Positions 15,333 through 26,919 of a stretch of 64,000 bases of DNA are shown here, piece by piece (the first letter of the stretch is position 1; each line of letters opens with the position of its first letter). The stretch covers positions 62,001-126,000 of the forward strand of contig JACKBV010000008.1 of NCBI GenBank assembly GCA_020634315.1, written 5' to 3'. The notes beneath the pieces were generated by a model. That model had not been told where the DNA came from and ran no database searches. It saw only the letters and a list, made by a program, of their open reading frames with translations. A program made the translations under genes and the position numbers. This stretch comes from Ardenticatenaceae bacterium (GTDB lineage Bacteria > Chloroflexota > Anaerolineae > Promineifilales > Promineifilaceae).

Positions 15333-17339
15333 TCACCGCGCATAACGGGCCAGCACCGCTCGTATCCCTTCCAAATTATTAAACCAATCCTCTTCCGCAT
15401 ACTCCGGCAGCAGCACCGCAATCGCCGGAATCCCTTGATCATCCAACCAATTAGTCCCGTCGCCGTTAATCTCCTGATTGGTCAAATTCTCAAAATCGCC
15501 AATCTGATACCCGGCGGCCACACCATACACCTGCGACAACGGCGCAGACACCAGACTGCGCGTGCCACACGCCCCCGGCGACGACAAGCCATCCGTCGCC
15601 CGCGCCTCCCAAAACACCACCGCTACCGGATCAATTTCCAGGATAAAGTCACGCAAAGCGGCCGTTTCCGGCTCCGAAAAAGGACGCGGCCCCCCACTAT
15701 CAGGCACAACCACACCGCGAAACTTGGCATCCGCCTCCCAACGACAATCCCAATTGCGATTCAAGTCAACACCATTGGCATTCAGCCGCCCCTCTAACTC
15801 GCCCGTCACATTGGGGCTGTCCGGGCTGGCATTGCGAATGATGTACAACGTCACGCCTTGCGGAACATCTTCCGGCGTCACCGTGAAATGGGTGATGGCG
15901 CGATTCGCCAAGGACACCGTTGCCGGCGCAAAACCGGCGTGCAGCCCGCCAATAAACAGCACCACCTGCGACCCGCTGCCAAAACGCACGGCCTCAATGG
16001 GGCGATTGTTCACCGAGTAGCCAACGATCAATGAGGTGGGGCCAGCTGTGGGTGTCGGGCTGGGAACGGCCGTTACCGTTGGGTTCCAATGTCGCCGTGG
16101 CACTGGGCAACGGCGTCAACGTCGGCAGCGGCGTAATCGTCGGGGCCACAGTCGAGGTTGCATCTGCGGGAATGACAGCGGGAAACGGCCGTTGCCGTCG
16201 CCACAGCCACCTCCGCAACACCCTCCGCCGTCCCACCATTGTGCTCCGGCAGCTCGATCACACCCCCCTCATCCCCACGATCCAACGCCGACCACAGCAG
16301 CCAACCGCCCCCACCCAAAACAAGCAGCAGCAGCGGCAGCAGCCAAAGCCACCCGCGACGCTTCCCCGGCGGCGGCTCCGGCACCGCCGCCTCCACAGTC
16401 GGCGGCGCACTCAACACCCGATTCTGGCTAATCGGCGTCACACTCGTCGGCTGCGGCCGCCACACCCCCGACGACGACTCATAACCGCCGCCGCCCTCAT
16501 CAGCCAACGCCTGATCCAAAAACGTCACCATCTCCGCCGCCGTTTGCAGCCGGTTATTCGGATCCTTTTGCAGGCAAAACTCCACAATCTGCTGCGTGCG
16601 CGCCGCCAAATCAGGGCGCAAACGCCCAATCGGCGTCGGCTGTTCATACACCTGCTTGTGCAGCACCGCCATCGGCTCATCCGCCACAAACGGCGGCTGC
16701 GTCGTCAGCATCTCATAAAGCACCACCCCCAGCGCATAAATATCACTGCGCTCATCAGCGTGCTGCCCCTGCGCCTGCTCCGGCGACATATAATGCGGCG
16801 TTCCAATCAACGAACCGGTACGCGTCAATTTCGGCCCGCTTTGCACAGCGGCAATACCTAAATCTACCAACACCGGCGTGCCATCATCACGAATCAAAAT
16901 ATTGTTGGGCTTAATATCCCGATGCACAATGCCCGCGTGGTGTGCCGCTCGCAGCGCATCGGCCACCTGGCGCACAATACTCAACACCTGCGCCGTCGGC
17001 ATCAATTTACCCTGCTGCCCCAACTGCCGCAGCCGCTCACGCAGCGACTGCCCCTCAATATACGCCAGCAATATACGGCCGATTCTCCGGCGTCATGCCA
17101 ATGTTATACACCTGCACAATATTCGGATGGTTCAACTGGGCCACAGTGCGTGCCTCACGCTGAAAGCGCTGCACAAATTCCGCATCTGCGGCCAACGCCG
17201 CCAGCATCACCTTAATCGCTGCCGGTCGCTGCAAATCAACATCTTCCGCCAGGTAAACGTCAGCCATTCCGCCACGAGCAATGTGCTTCTTAATCCGATA
17301 CTGCCCAATTTGCTGCCCAACCAGCGTCTCTGCATCCAT
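15333..17339 (-). pseudogene. Ser/Thr kinase fused to M14-like carboxypeptidase domain, three frameshifts
   Basis: Three breaks separate four frames of one roughly 669-residue protein. MDAETLVGQQIGQYRI starts the kinase (HIARGGMADVYLAEDVDL); the frame breaks near 17078, just before LAYIEGQSLRERL. The kinase continues with HRDIKPNNILI, VDLGIA (DLG for DFG) and HYMSPEQAQG. One TM helix follows (LLPLLLLVLGGGGWLLW). Breaks near 16183 and 16082 lie in the Thr/Pro-rich linker, next to two ACGGCCGT copies. The outside domain (15333-16030) is M14/succinylglutamate desuccinylase-like: FIGGLHAGFAP, NGVDLNRNWDC, LLPEYAEEDW. The usual HxxE zinc pair is incomplete (HAGF), so hydrolysis is doubtful; it may sense peptides. 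Each break needs only one or two bases. Confidence 0.8.
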
Positions 17340-17413
17340 GAACGATACCCATCCTGAGAATAGCAATTGAGGGCACGCTCTCAATCGTCTAATCTCTCAA
17401 GCTACGGTGCTAC

Positions 17414-20400
17414 TTATTCCTGTTGAAAGTATTGCGCAATTAAGGGGGTCAGGTCAACGGCCGTTTCCGCTTGCGCCGCCGCAAAAAAGTCCGCCCCTGT
17501 GGCAAACCCATCCCGATACTGCCGGTAATACGTCTGCAAAAACTGGCGAAAAGCCGCGTCGCCCATCCAATCCCGCAAATCAGCCATAAAATAAGCCGCC
17601 TGCCCATACATGTTATGCACAAACGACTCACTCGTACTGTAATCATAAATAGTCGCGTCCACCGGGCCGCCCGGCTCCCAACGCGTCACACGAAACTGCC
17701 ACCACCAATCCAACAAATCCGGGTAGTAACGCTCATAAAACAACAGCTCGCTGATCATCGCCAGCCCTTCATCCAGCCACGGCTCATAAATCTGATCGTT
17801 CCCCACACCGCCATACCACCACTGGTGCGCCACCTCGTGCGCAATGATCGCCACCAGCAGCGAATCGGCGCTGCCATTGTAAGAATCAAACGCATACCCG
17901 CTCAATGAAACAATGCCGGAATACTCCATCGCCGTCAGGAACCCATTTTCAGCCATGACAAAGCTATCATATGGATACGGGCCGTAAAGATCATTGAAGA
18001 GCGTCAGAGCTTGAACGGCCGTTTGCAGCACCACCGGCCCCACCGCCTGATACGCCTGCGTCACCGACACCTCCACCGGAATCCCGCCCGCATCGCCGCT
18101 AAAGCGCACATAATTGGGGCTGGCGAGAAAAGCAAACGCCCGCGCACCCGCCAATTGATATTGCCAGGCATCGCCATCCTGCGCCACCAACCCCGGCGCG
18201 ACTACCGTCACCGGCGCAGGCACACGAACCGTCACAGCAAAATCCGCCAGACGACTGATGACCGGATCGCCGACCGGCCAGTATGTCCATGTGCGCCAAC
18301 CCGCGCCATCCTCATAAGGAATCAGCGCCGGATACCAGTCGCCCATCTGAATCAAATCTGGCCCCCAGCCCGCATTTCCCTCTGGCCCCCAGCCCGTCGG
18401 ATCCAGGCGCGGCAAATTGAGGCGATAGGCAAAGGCCACAGCCAACGCTTCGCCGGGCAGCAGCAGGCGCGGCAGTTGAACGTGCAGCATTGTCTCTTGC
18501 AGCTCATAAACGGCCGTTTCCTCCGCCCCATCCAGCGTCAACCACACCCCCGACAGTTGCAGCATATCCCCCCAATACGCCGGAGCGGCATGAAACACCA
18601 CCTCCGCCCAGCCGTCGCCGCTGTCATTGAGCAGCGTCACCGTCTGCGACACATCCGCCACATGGGCATCATAAGTCAGGCTGACATCAATGTTGTAATG
18701 CGGCACATCGCCAGCAATCACCGGGTCTGCGCCCACCACATCGGCAGCGGGAAAATCGGTGACACGCGCCACACTGCCATCCGCCTGCGCCAACAACTGC
18801 GGCTGTGCGGCAGCGGCCGTTGTCAGCAGCAGCTGCGGCGGCTGCATGCCCGCGGCCGTAAATGTGGCACGCAAAATGGCGCTCTCCTCACCGAACACAT
18901 CGCCCAACGCATAAACAATATACCCATCGTGGTACTGCTCAGTACGCAGCCGATTATCCGGCCCATAGCCCAATACCAGGCTGGCACCAGCGTCTACGGC
19001 CGTATACGCCAACTCCGCCTGCACACGACTCACCCCGCTTTGCGCCCCCGCGCCCGTGTGCAGCCCGACAATGACAAAATCCGCTTCCGCTTTCGCGGCC
19101 GTCACCGCCGCCGTGATCGTCGCCGCATCCGCCCGCGCCACGCCCGGCTGGTTGTCCGCCGCATACGTGTTCGCCACATTGCTAAACGACAAAAAGGCAA
19201 AACGCAGCCCATCCACCGTAAACAAAGCGGGCTGTACGGCCGTTTCCCCATTCACGCCCACACCGGCATAGGCGACATTTTGCGTCAGCAGCGCCGCCAG
19301 CGTGTCATTCAACCCACCCAGGCCAAAATCAAGGCTGTGGTCATTCGCCAGCAGCGCCACATCGACACCGCGCAAATACGCCGCCAGCGTTGGCGGAGCC
19401 AGGCGCAAATCTGCTTTGGCGGCGGCTGTGCCCCCCGGCGACAACACCGTCTCTAAATTCACCGCCACCAAATCGGCGCTGTCGAGCAACGGCCGTATCC
19501 CGCCCAGCACGCCATCCGCTCCAACAACCAGCGCCGCTCGGCAACGGCGCCAGCCAACGACAAATCGCCCAACGCCAACAGCGTGACGCCCTCGTCATTG
19601 AGCAAATCAGCGGGGAGATTGGCGGCAGTCGCGGGCGGCGCATCCGGCGCATCGCCGCTGGCTGTGCCACTGCCCATTGTGTCCAGCAAATAAACGGCAT
19701 CGCCAGCACGCGCCACCAATTCTGGGCGCGGACTGCTCTCGCCCTGATCAATATCGGCAAGGTACAGCGCGTAAACGGGGCCGCGCGTCACAAACTGCCC
19801 GCGCAAATGCCCGGATGCATCAAGCAGCAGCACCTGCCCATCATCGCTGCCCAGCGCCAAATCAAAACGGCCGTCGCCATCCACATCCCCCACAGCCACG
19901 GCCCAGATGCCGCCCTCGGCCACCAAACTTTGCCACAGCGGCTGCCTGTTTCGTCAAAAGCGGTCAACATGCCGTGATCCAAACCGCCAGCCGCCAACAA
20001 CTCTGCAAACCATCGCCATTGAGGTCGGCAGCGGCAACGGCCGTTACCACGGTGCCCAACTCTGCCGCCACAACACGCCGCCGGTACTGGTCAACGCCGC
20101 CACCGTGCCCGCGTGCGTGCCCACAATCACTTCCGTTGCGCCATCCCCATTCAAATCCGGCGTTACCAATTGGCGAATGGCACTGCCCAGGCTGGTTTGC
20201 CACAGCAGTTCTCCTTGCTGCGTGACGGCCGTTACCTGCCCCGCATCATCCACCGCCAACACATCGCTGACGCCATCCCCATACACATCCGCTTGCGCCA
20301 ATTGGTTAATACGCCCGCCGCCCAACGAGATGCTCCAGCGTTGTTCGCCATCTCGCGTTAAGGCCGTCAGGCGGCCATCGCCGCTGGCAGCGATGAGCAA

Positions 20401-21001
20401 GTTGTCGCTTACAGGTTGGGCAAGAAGCAAAACGGCCGTTACTGCCCCATCCAACGACGTTTGCCAGCGCACCACGCCCCCTTCAAAAACCGTCATCAGG
20501 CCATCGTCGCTGCCGCTGAGCACATCGCCAATGCCATCCTCATCAAGGTCAGCCCCCACAAGCACATGCACGGCGGCGGGCAATGCGGCCCGCCAATATT
20601 CGCTCTGTGCCAGACCCAACGTCACCACGCGCCCATCGGCTGCACCGACCAACAAATCGGGCAGCTGGCCCGCCGTCCAGGCTGTACAAATCGAGTGCCG
20701 TTGCCACGTCGGCGGTGTCGTAGCGCCAACGCAGCGCCAATGGAATGGCGGGCAAAGTGGAAACGGCCGTTTGCGGTGTCAATTGCAGCGCGAGCGGCGG
20801 CGCAGATACGGCCGTGGCAACGGCAGCCGTCGCCGCCGGGGTTTCGATAAGAGCAGGTAGGGGTGGAACGGCCGTTGTCGCTGGCGAATCTGGCGTTTCC
20901 AAAACCATGCGCGTCGCCGCCGGTGTCGCTGCTTGCGGTTCGCGCACACAACCAGCCAGGCAGAGAACGCCCCAAAATAGCAAAAACAAGCCTTTTTTCA
21001 T
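17414..21001 (-). pseudogene. Lipoprotein: beta-propeller + CapA-like + M1 aminopeptidase domains, five frameshifts
   Basis: A gene for about 1195 residues starting MKKGLFLLFWGVLCLAGC (lipobox LAGC). Frames break near 20669, 20054, 19996, 19936 and 19537; four of them are cured by one base, such as CAGAG to CAGGAG at 20054. Domain order: FG-GAP/PQQ-like propeller blades (DLDEDGIGDVLSG, DLNGDGATEVIVG, DVDGDGRFDLALG); a CapA/PGA_cap-like domain (LLALGDLSLAG, DLVAVNLETVLS, LLANDHSLDFGLGGLNDTL); then an M1 metallopeptidase with MEYSGI, HEVAHQWWYG and the distal Glu in EPWLDEGLA. The intact part is 17414-19510. It is predicted to be an outer-face protein, and lies between two sensor kinase genes in the operon. 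The fusion order is unusual. Peptidase activity is plausible since all zinc ligands are present. Confidence 0.8.
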
Positions 21002-21062
21002 AAACAAAACAGAGAAGGATCGTTACCGCTCCCTCTTCTCTCCTCTCTCGTTTTTCTCCCCG

Positions 21063-23175
21063 CTATGGCACATCCATTGCACAGCGAATGCCGCGAAACG
21101 ACGTACTTGTCGTTGGCGTAATTGTGCCCCGGTTCGCGGCGCGGGCATAATGCTGATAATTGGCATAGCTGCCGCTGCGCAGCACCTTTTCACCGGTCGG
21201 CGACGAATCAGGGCCAGGCGGATCAGCATAAGGTGACACCGTATAGTAAGCGGGATCAAACCAATCCGCCACGTATTCCCACACGCTGCCCGCCATATCT
21301 TGAATGCCATAAGGGCTGGCTCCGGCGGGATATTGCCCCACCGGGCGCAGCGATTCGCTGCCACGATCCTGCGTGTTCGCACGGCTGCTGTCAAACGTGT
21401 CGCCCCAGGGGAAGATACGGCCGTCTTCGCCACGCGCCGCCTTTTCCCATTCCGCCTCCGTCGGCAGCCGCCCATCTATCCAACTGCAATAAGTACGCGC
21501 ATCATACCAACTCACGTTAACCACCGGATATGCGCCAAACGTTGGCTGCTCGTAATAATTGGCGCGGCTGTATGTGCCGCCGCCGCTTTCCGGTTCCGCA
21601 CAAACCCCGGCTGTGACACAAGCGCGATATTCGTCATTGGTCACTTCCGTCTCTGCCATGTAAAAGGCAGAGACAAACACAATGTGCTGCGGCATTTCGC
21701 TGGCAAACTCGGCACGCGGGCAAGATTCACCATCCGGGCTGAGATCGCACAAAGCAACGGCCGCATCCACCTGCGCCGATGTGCTGCCCATCAAGAATTC
21801 TCCGGCAGGAACCAGGCGCATCAGTTTGCCATCGCTGGCGGTTAACGTGAGGGGATAAGCGGGCGTGGTTGAGGGGGTAACGCTGGGAGTTGGAGTGGGC
21901 ACGGCCGTTGCGGCGGGAACGGCCGTTTCAGTAGGAATCGACGCCTCGGATGCTGGCAGTGTGGGCAGTGGCGTCAATGTGGGCAATGGTGTTGTGCTGG
22001 GCGGCAGCCCAACCACGTCATCGGGCAGCGGCGTTGACTGCGGTGCAGCATCAGAGGCGCTGCGTGTCGGCAAGGCCAGGGTTTCGCCCTCAGAAACGGC
22101 CGTTTCCGGCCCCCGCTGCCGCCACCAGAAAAACGCGGCCACAGCCACCAGCAGCAGCAAAGCAACGCCAATCGCGACCCATGGCAAACGCCTTTGTTGA
22201 GAATGGGGTTTGGTTGTGGATTGTGGTGGGGAAACGGCCGTACTCGTCATGGTGCCGCGATTAAGCAAATCCCGATCCAACGATTGTGGCAGCCACACCG
22301 ACGAAACAGAAACCGGCGTGCCGCCAATTCCGCACGCAGCGCCCGTTCGACAGCCTGTGCTACCTCCTCCGCCGTTTGGTAACGCGCCTCTGGCTCTTTT
22401 TCCAGGCAAGTCGCCACCACCTGCCGCGTCTCCGGTGTCAGGTCGTGGCGAATGGATTCCAGAGGTGGCGGCGGCTCGTACACTTGTTTATGCAGCACGG
22501 CAATGGATTCTGTCGCTTCAAACGGCCGTTGCCCAGACAGCAGTTCATACAAAATGACGCCAAGCGAATATAAGTCGGAACGGCCGTCTAATGCTGTGCC
22601 ACGCACCTGCTCCGGCGACATGTAATGCGGCGTCCCAATCAAGTTGCCGGTCTGCGTCAGGCGCGTGCCGCCCTGCACAACCGCAATCCCCAAATCCACC
22701 AACACAGGCGTGCCATCGCTGCGCAGCAAAATATTGCCCGGCTTCAAATCCCGATGCACAACGCCAGCGCGATGCGCCACCGACAAAGCCACAGCAATCT
22801 GGCGCATAATGGTCAACGCCTGCTCCGTCGGCACCAGTTTGCGCGTGCGGCAAACTCTTTCAGTTTGTCACTGAGGGAACCGCCATCAATGTACTGCATG
22901 GCGATGTACGGCTGGCGCGATGGGGTGAAGCCAGTGTTGTAAACCTGCACGATGTTCGGATGCTCAAGTCGGGCGACGGTTTGCGCTTCGCGGCGAAAGC
23001 GCTGCGTGAATTCCGTGTCCTGGGTCAGCACATCGAGCATCACCTTCAGCGCCACTTGCCGCTGCAAATCGACATCCTCAGCCAGATAGACATCGGCCAT
23101 GCCGCCACGCGCAATGTGGCGCAGGATGTGGTAATGGTCAATTTGCTGTCCTACCAGGTTTTGCGTGTCACTCAT
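21063..23175 (-). pseudogene. Ser/Thr kinase with TM helix and FGE/SUMF1-fold extracellular domain, two frameshifts
   Basis: Starts MSDTQNLVGQQIDHYHIL after a GGAGG Shine-Dalgarno. The frame breaks near 22846 (one A missing, giving ARAKLVPTEQ) and near 22318 (one base, giving AATPVSVSSV). Rejoined length is about 704 residues. Kinase: HIARGGMADVYLAEDVDL, ALKVML, HRDLKPGNILL, VDLGIAVV, HYMSPEQVRG. One TM helix: WVAIGVALLLLVAVAAFFWW. A Thr/Pro linker follows, then an FGE fold: LVPAGEFLMGSTSAQ, MAETEVTNDEYRACV, RLPTEAEWEKAARGEDG, SVWEYVADW. FGE active-site cysteines are absent after RSGS, so it probably binds a ligand. Third kinase-family gene of the operon by transcription order after PP2C and the PD40 kinase. 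Confidence 0.82.
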
Positions 23176-23210
23176 GTCATCCCTCCAATTGCAGCATCAG
23201 CCATCTGGCC

Positions 23211-25543
23211 TCAAGGAAGCGCACAATCTTGCAGCCGCTCTTGCCATATCCAGCCAATGTCACCACCGGCAACGGCCGTTACCAGCCACCACTGCCCCTG
23301 ATCATCCGTATCAAGGCGAATTGGCCCGGTTACAGGGCCATCGTTAATGGTCAGTTCGGCTCCCTCTGCCAGACTGGCGACAATCTGCCCCGTTTGCACA
23401 TTGGGCTGGCTCCACAAACGCGCTTCCGGGCCAGCGGTAACGGCCGTACCCACCGTCCAGGCACAAGCTGTCGTCACCAATGACTGCGGCGCAACCCATG
23501 AAGGATAGCTGCCTCGCTCAGTGAGCAAGCGCACGCCGCTGCCATCGTCGTTCATGATGTAAATGAGACCGATATTGTCACGGTCACGCGTAAAAAGGAT
23601 ACGGCCGTCTGTCGTCCAGCTTTGCCCCCATTCATAATCCTCACTGTTAAACAAAATGCGGCGGCCGCTGCCATCCGCATTCATGACGAACAGCGCCGGA
23701 TCATTGCCGACAGCCAGCGACAAAAAGAGAATCTGGCGGCCGTCTGGCGACCATTCCGGCGACCAATCGCCAATGCTGTTGTCGGTCAACTGCCGCGAAG
23801 CGCCGCCATCCAGGGCAACGGTATACAATTCCCAGGTGGCCGCGTTGAGCGTGCCCGCATTAAACGCAAACTGGTTATCCACCGACCAACTCGGATGCCC
23901 CACACGCAAATCATTAAACGTCACCTGGCGCAAATTTCCGCCGTCAACATCCATCACATAAATCTCAAAGTCGCCATCGCGATCTGACAAAAAGGCAATT
24001 TGCTGGCTGTCTGGCGACCAGGTTGGCAGGCGGTCTTCGCCAGCATCATAGGTGAGGCGGCGTTCAGCGCCGCTGTCCAGGTCGAGCACGTAAATTTCCC
24101 AGTTGCCGTCCCGGTCTGATTGGAAGGCAATTTGTGTGCCGTCGGGCGCGGCACGCGGATATTGGTCGGTGGCGCTGTTAGCGGTTAACGGCCGTTGCCC
24201 ACCGCCATACTCATCCATGATGTAAATATCATAGTCGCCATCCCGGTCTGATTGAAACACCACCTGCCCTGGCCCGCTCACGGAAACGGCCGTTGGCAAA
24301 GGCGTTGGCGTGATAGGCGTCTCTGTCGGTTCATTGGTTGTCGTCGGTGTTGGCGGCAATGCCGTCAACGTCGGCAAAGGCGTCAAGGTGGACTGCGCTG
24401 CTGTGACCTCGGCGACCACAGGCAGCGCCACCGTAGCAGTCGGGATGCGCGTTGGCGTGAAAACGGTGCTTTGCGTATCTTCGCGCAAGCGCGGGTAAAC
24501 GATTGCCACCACGATTGCCAGCAGCAGCACAACCAGAACAGCAGCCGCGCCCCATACCCAGGGCGGCGTGCCGCCGCAGTTCGGGGGCATCGTGGCCAAG
24601 GGAGTAAGCGGCTGCACCACGTTGTGGCGCGTGATGGTCTGGTTCAAGGGAATGGCATCACTGCCATAAACCATGCCCGGCACAAGATGCTGCTCGGCAG
24701 CCAAAGCCGCATCAATTGCCTGGCGCAAAGCTGCGGCATCTGCCCAACGCGCACCTGGCTCTTTGTGCAAACAAATATCCACCAGTTGCAGCGTGGCGGG
24801 TTGCAAATCGGGGCGCAGTCGCGAAAGCGGCGGCGGCGCTTCGTAGACATGCTTATGCAGCACGGCCACCGGGCTGTCGCCTTGAAAAGGGACGCTGCCG
24901 GTCAACAATTCGTAGAGGATGATGCCCAGCGAATAAATGTCGGAACGGCCGTCGATGGCTTGCGTGCCGCTGGCCTGCTCCGGCGACATGTAATGCGGCG
25001 TGCCCATGATGTTGCCCGTGTGCGTCAGGCGCGAAGCGGTGGAGACAGAGGCAATGCCCAAATCGGTTAACACGGGAATGCCGTTGGTGTGCAGCAGCAC
25101 ATTGCTGGGCTTCAAATCGCGATGCACAATGCCGGCCGCGTGCGCCACCACCAACGCATCGGCAATCTGGCGGATGAGAATGAGGGTAACGGCCGTTGTC
25201 AAAACCTGGTTTTGCGCCGCCAGTTCCAGCAGCTTTTGTTGAAGCGTGCCGCCATTGATGTACTGCATCGCCAGATAAGGCTGTCCGGTAGGCGCGGTGC
25301 CGGTACGATAGACCTGCACAATATTGGGATGGGTCAACTGCGCCGTTGCCTGCGCCTCGCGCCGAAAGCGGGCCACAAACTCCTCGTCTTGCAGCAGCAT
25401 AGGCTGCAACACCTGAGCACAACTGTACGCTCCAACCCAATGTCGTCAGCCAGGTAAACATTAGCCATGCCGCCACGCGCCAAATGCTGCGTTACGCGGT
25501 AGCCATCAAACTCCAGACCGACTAACTTTGCTGTGTCTGTCAT
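23211..25543 (-). pseudogene. Ser/Thr kinase with TM helix, PD40/TolB-like propeller and SH3b domain, one frameshift
   Basis: Starts MTDTAKLVGLEFDGYRV. A single break near 25415 is repaired by one A (CAGG to CAAGG), giving LERTVVLKVLQPMLLQ, exactly the kinase VAIK-type strand. The remaining 733 codons (25412-23211) are intact: HRDLKPSNVLL, TDLGIASV, HYMSPEQASG; a TM helix (VWGAAAVLVVLLLAIVVAIV); a Thr/Pro linker; then PD40 repeats with recurring QSDRDGDYDIYIMD, LSDRDGDFEIYVMD and ARDxDNIGLIYIMN-like units. The final 80 residues look like an SH3b domain (WWLVTAV, GWIWQERL). A receptor kinase with a WD40-like propeller outside. It lies 14 bases after the PP2C gene. Sensing of wall glycans through SH3b is conjecture. 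Confidence 0.85.
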
Positions 25544-25557
25544 ACCTTGTATCCAAT

Positions 25558-26857
25558 TTACGGTTCGCAGCCAGTTTCGGGCATATCGCCGAGGTTAATG
25601 TCTAAGACCCAACCTTCGATTTCTGGCTCACTAACGGAACGCACTTTACGGAACTGGTTCTCAATACAGGCCGCATCTGGTCCTGCAACGGTACGCGCTT
25701 CTAATTGTAACACCTGAACCTGTGTTCCGGCAGTAAATGCCTCGCTGGCAAATTGATCGCAGTCGCTGTTGTCGAGCTGGGCATCTGTCCAGACGAAGGT
25801 GCTGTCGAAAAGTACGCAAGCCATTGCTGCGGGTGTGGCCGTGGGCACGGCCGTTTCCGTCGGCGGCGGCGTGTTTTCGTCATGGTAGGGCAATGGTAGA
25901 CGTCGCCTGGGGAACGGCCGTTACCGTGACCGTAGGCATCATTCACCGCAGGCAAAGGAGTTGGGGCCGCTGTCGTTGGCGCAGTGCCCTCTTCCGGGAC
26001 ATCGTTTCCGCCAAGCAGGCGCGGCAGCAGCAGCGCCAGCGCCACAAGCACAAGCGCAGCCAACGCCAACCAGGGCAGCCATTTGGGACGGGAGCGGCGA
26101 TTTGCCACGCCAGCAATCTCGCCGCAACGCACCACAACGGCTGTGATATTGTCGCTCGCTTCATGGGAAACGGCCGTTTTGATCAAACTTTCTGCCGCTG
26201 CCAATGCTGACTGCTCCGTTAAACCATCTCAATCTCCGCCACAGGCACAGCATCGTACAGGCCATCACAAAGCAGCAAGATGTCATAGGGCTGCAAGGTG
26301 TACGGGCGCGACAAATGCACCTCAATATCCATCTTGTTGCCCAAAACTTGTGTAACCACATTGCGCAGTTCATGGTTGGCGGCTTGTTCAGTCGTGATCA
26401 GGCCCGCTTCCACCTGCTTTTGCACCCAGGTGTCGTCGCGCGTCATGCGCCGCAGGCGTTTGTCGTACCATGTAGCACGGGCATCGCCAACAGGCCACGT
26501 AAATTAGCCCGTCATCTTGCACGGCGGCGATGATGGTACAGCCATGCGGCCACCGCCACGTGCTTGCGCTTCATCGTAAACGGCCGTATTCGCCTGCAAC
26601 AAAGCAAACTTCAACGCCGCTTGAATCGCCTCGCCGCGCTGCCGCGCCTGATAAAAAGCCTCAGCGGCAACGCGCACAGCCAGCTCGGACGCCGCCGCGC
26701 CATGCTCTTGCCCACCGACACCATCGGCCACAATGTACAACGCGCCCAAATGCGTGGGGTCTGTCGGCTGCGGAATAAAAAAAGCGTCTTCGTTTGCTTT
26801 GCGCACCGGGCCTGTATCCGAAGCGGCCCCAATCAAACGATGGTCGTAATTTTTCAC
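25558..26857 (-). pseudogene. PP2C-type Ser/Thr phosphatase with TM helix and outside domain, about five frameshifts
   Basis: Starts MKNYDHRLIGAASDTGPVRK. All PP2C metal motifs can be found across frames: RKANEDAF, VADGVGGQEHG, a MGCT strand (needs one G near 26543), VGDARATWYDK (break near 26490), LLLCDGLYDAV, and SDNITAVVV (break near 26217, one T). A TM helix (WLPWLALAALVLVALALLL) and a Thr/Pro linker with two more breaks near 25915 and 25887 lead to an outside domain of about 85 residues with four cysteines. Such phosphatases reverse the Hanks kinases encoded in the same operon. A membrane-spanning PP2C with an outside domain is uncommon. The density of one break per 250 bases is the highest in the window. 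Confidence 0.82.
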
Positions 26858-26919
26858 GTGTTATCTCCTGAATACAGATTCTCGCTCATTGCTCGCGCAA
26901 CGAGACACAGCAATCTGCC

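Noticed and set aside
18011..19456. 481-codon plus-strand frame across the propeller-CapA-M1 gene
   Set aside because: Arg/His/Gln-rich product without motifs, antisense to clear M1 and CapA signatures.
19530..20670. Programmed ribosomal frameshifting in the large lipoprotein
   Set aside because: Breaks are many, vary in direction and lack slippery heptamers followed by structures; error or decay is simpler.
21063..22200. Active formylglycine-generating enzyme
   Set aside because: The catalytic cysteines are absent; only the fold is present.
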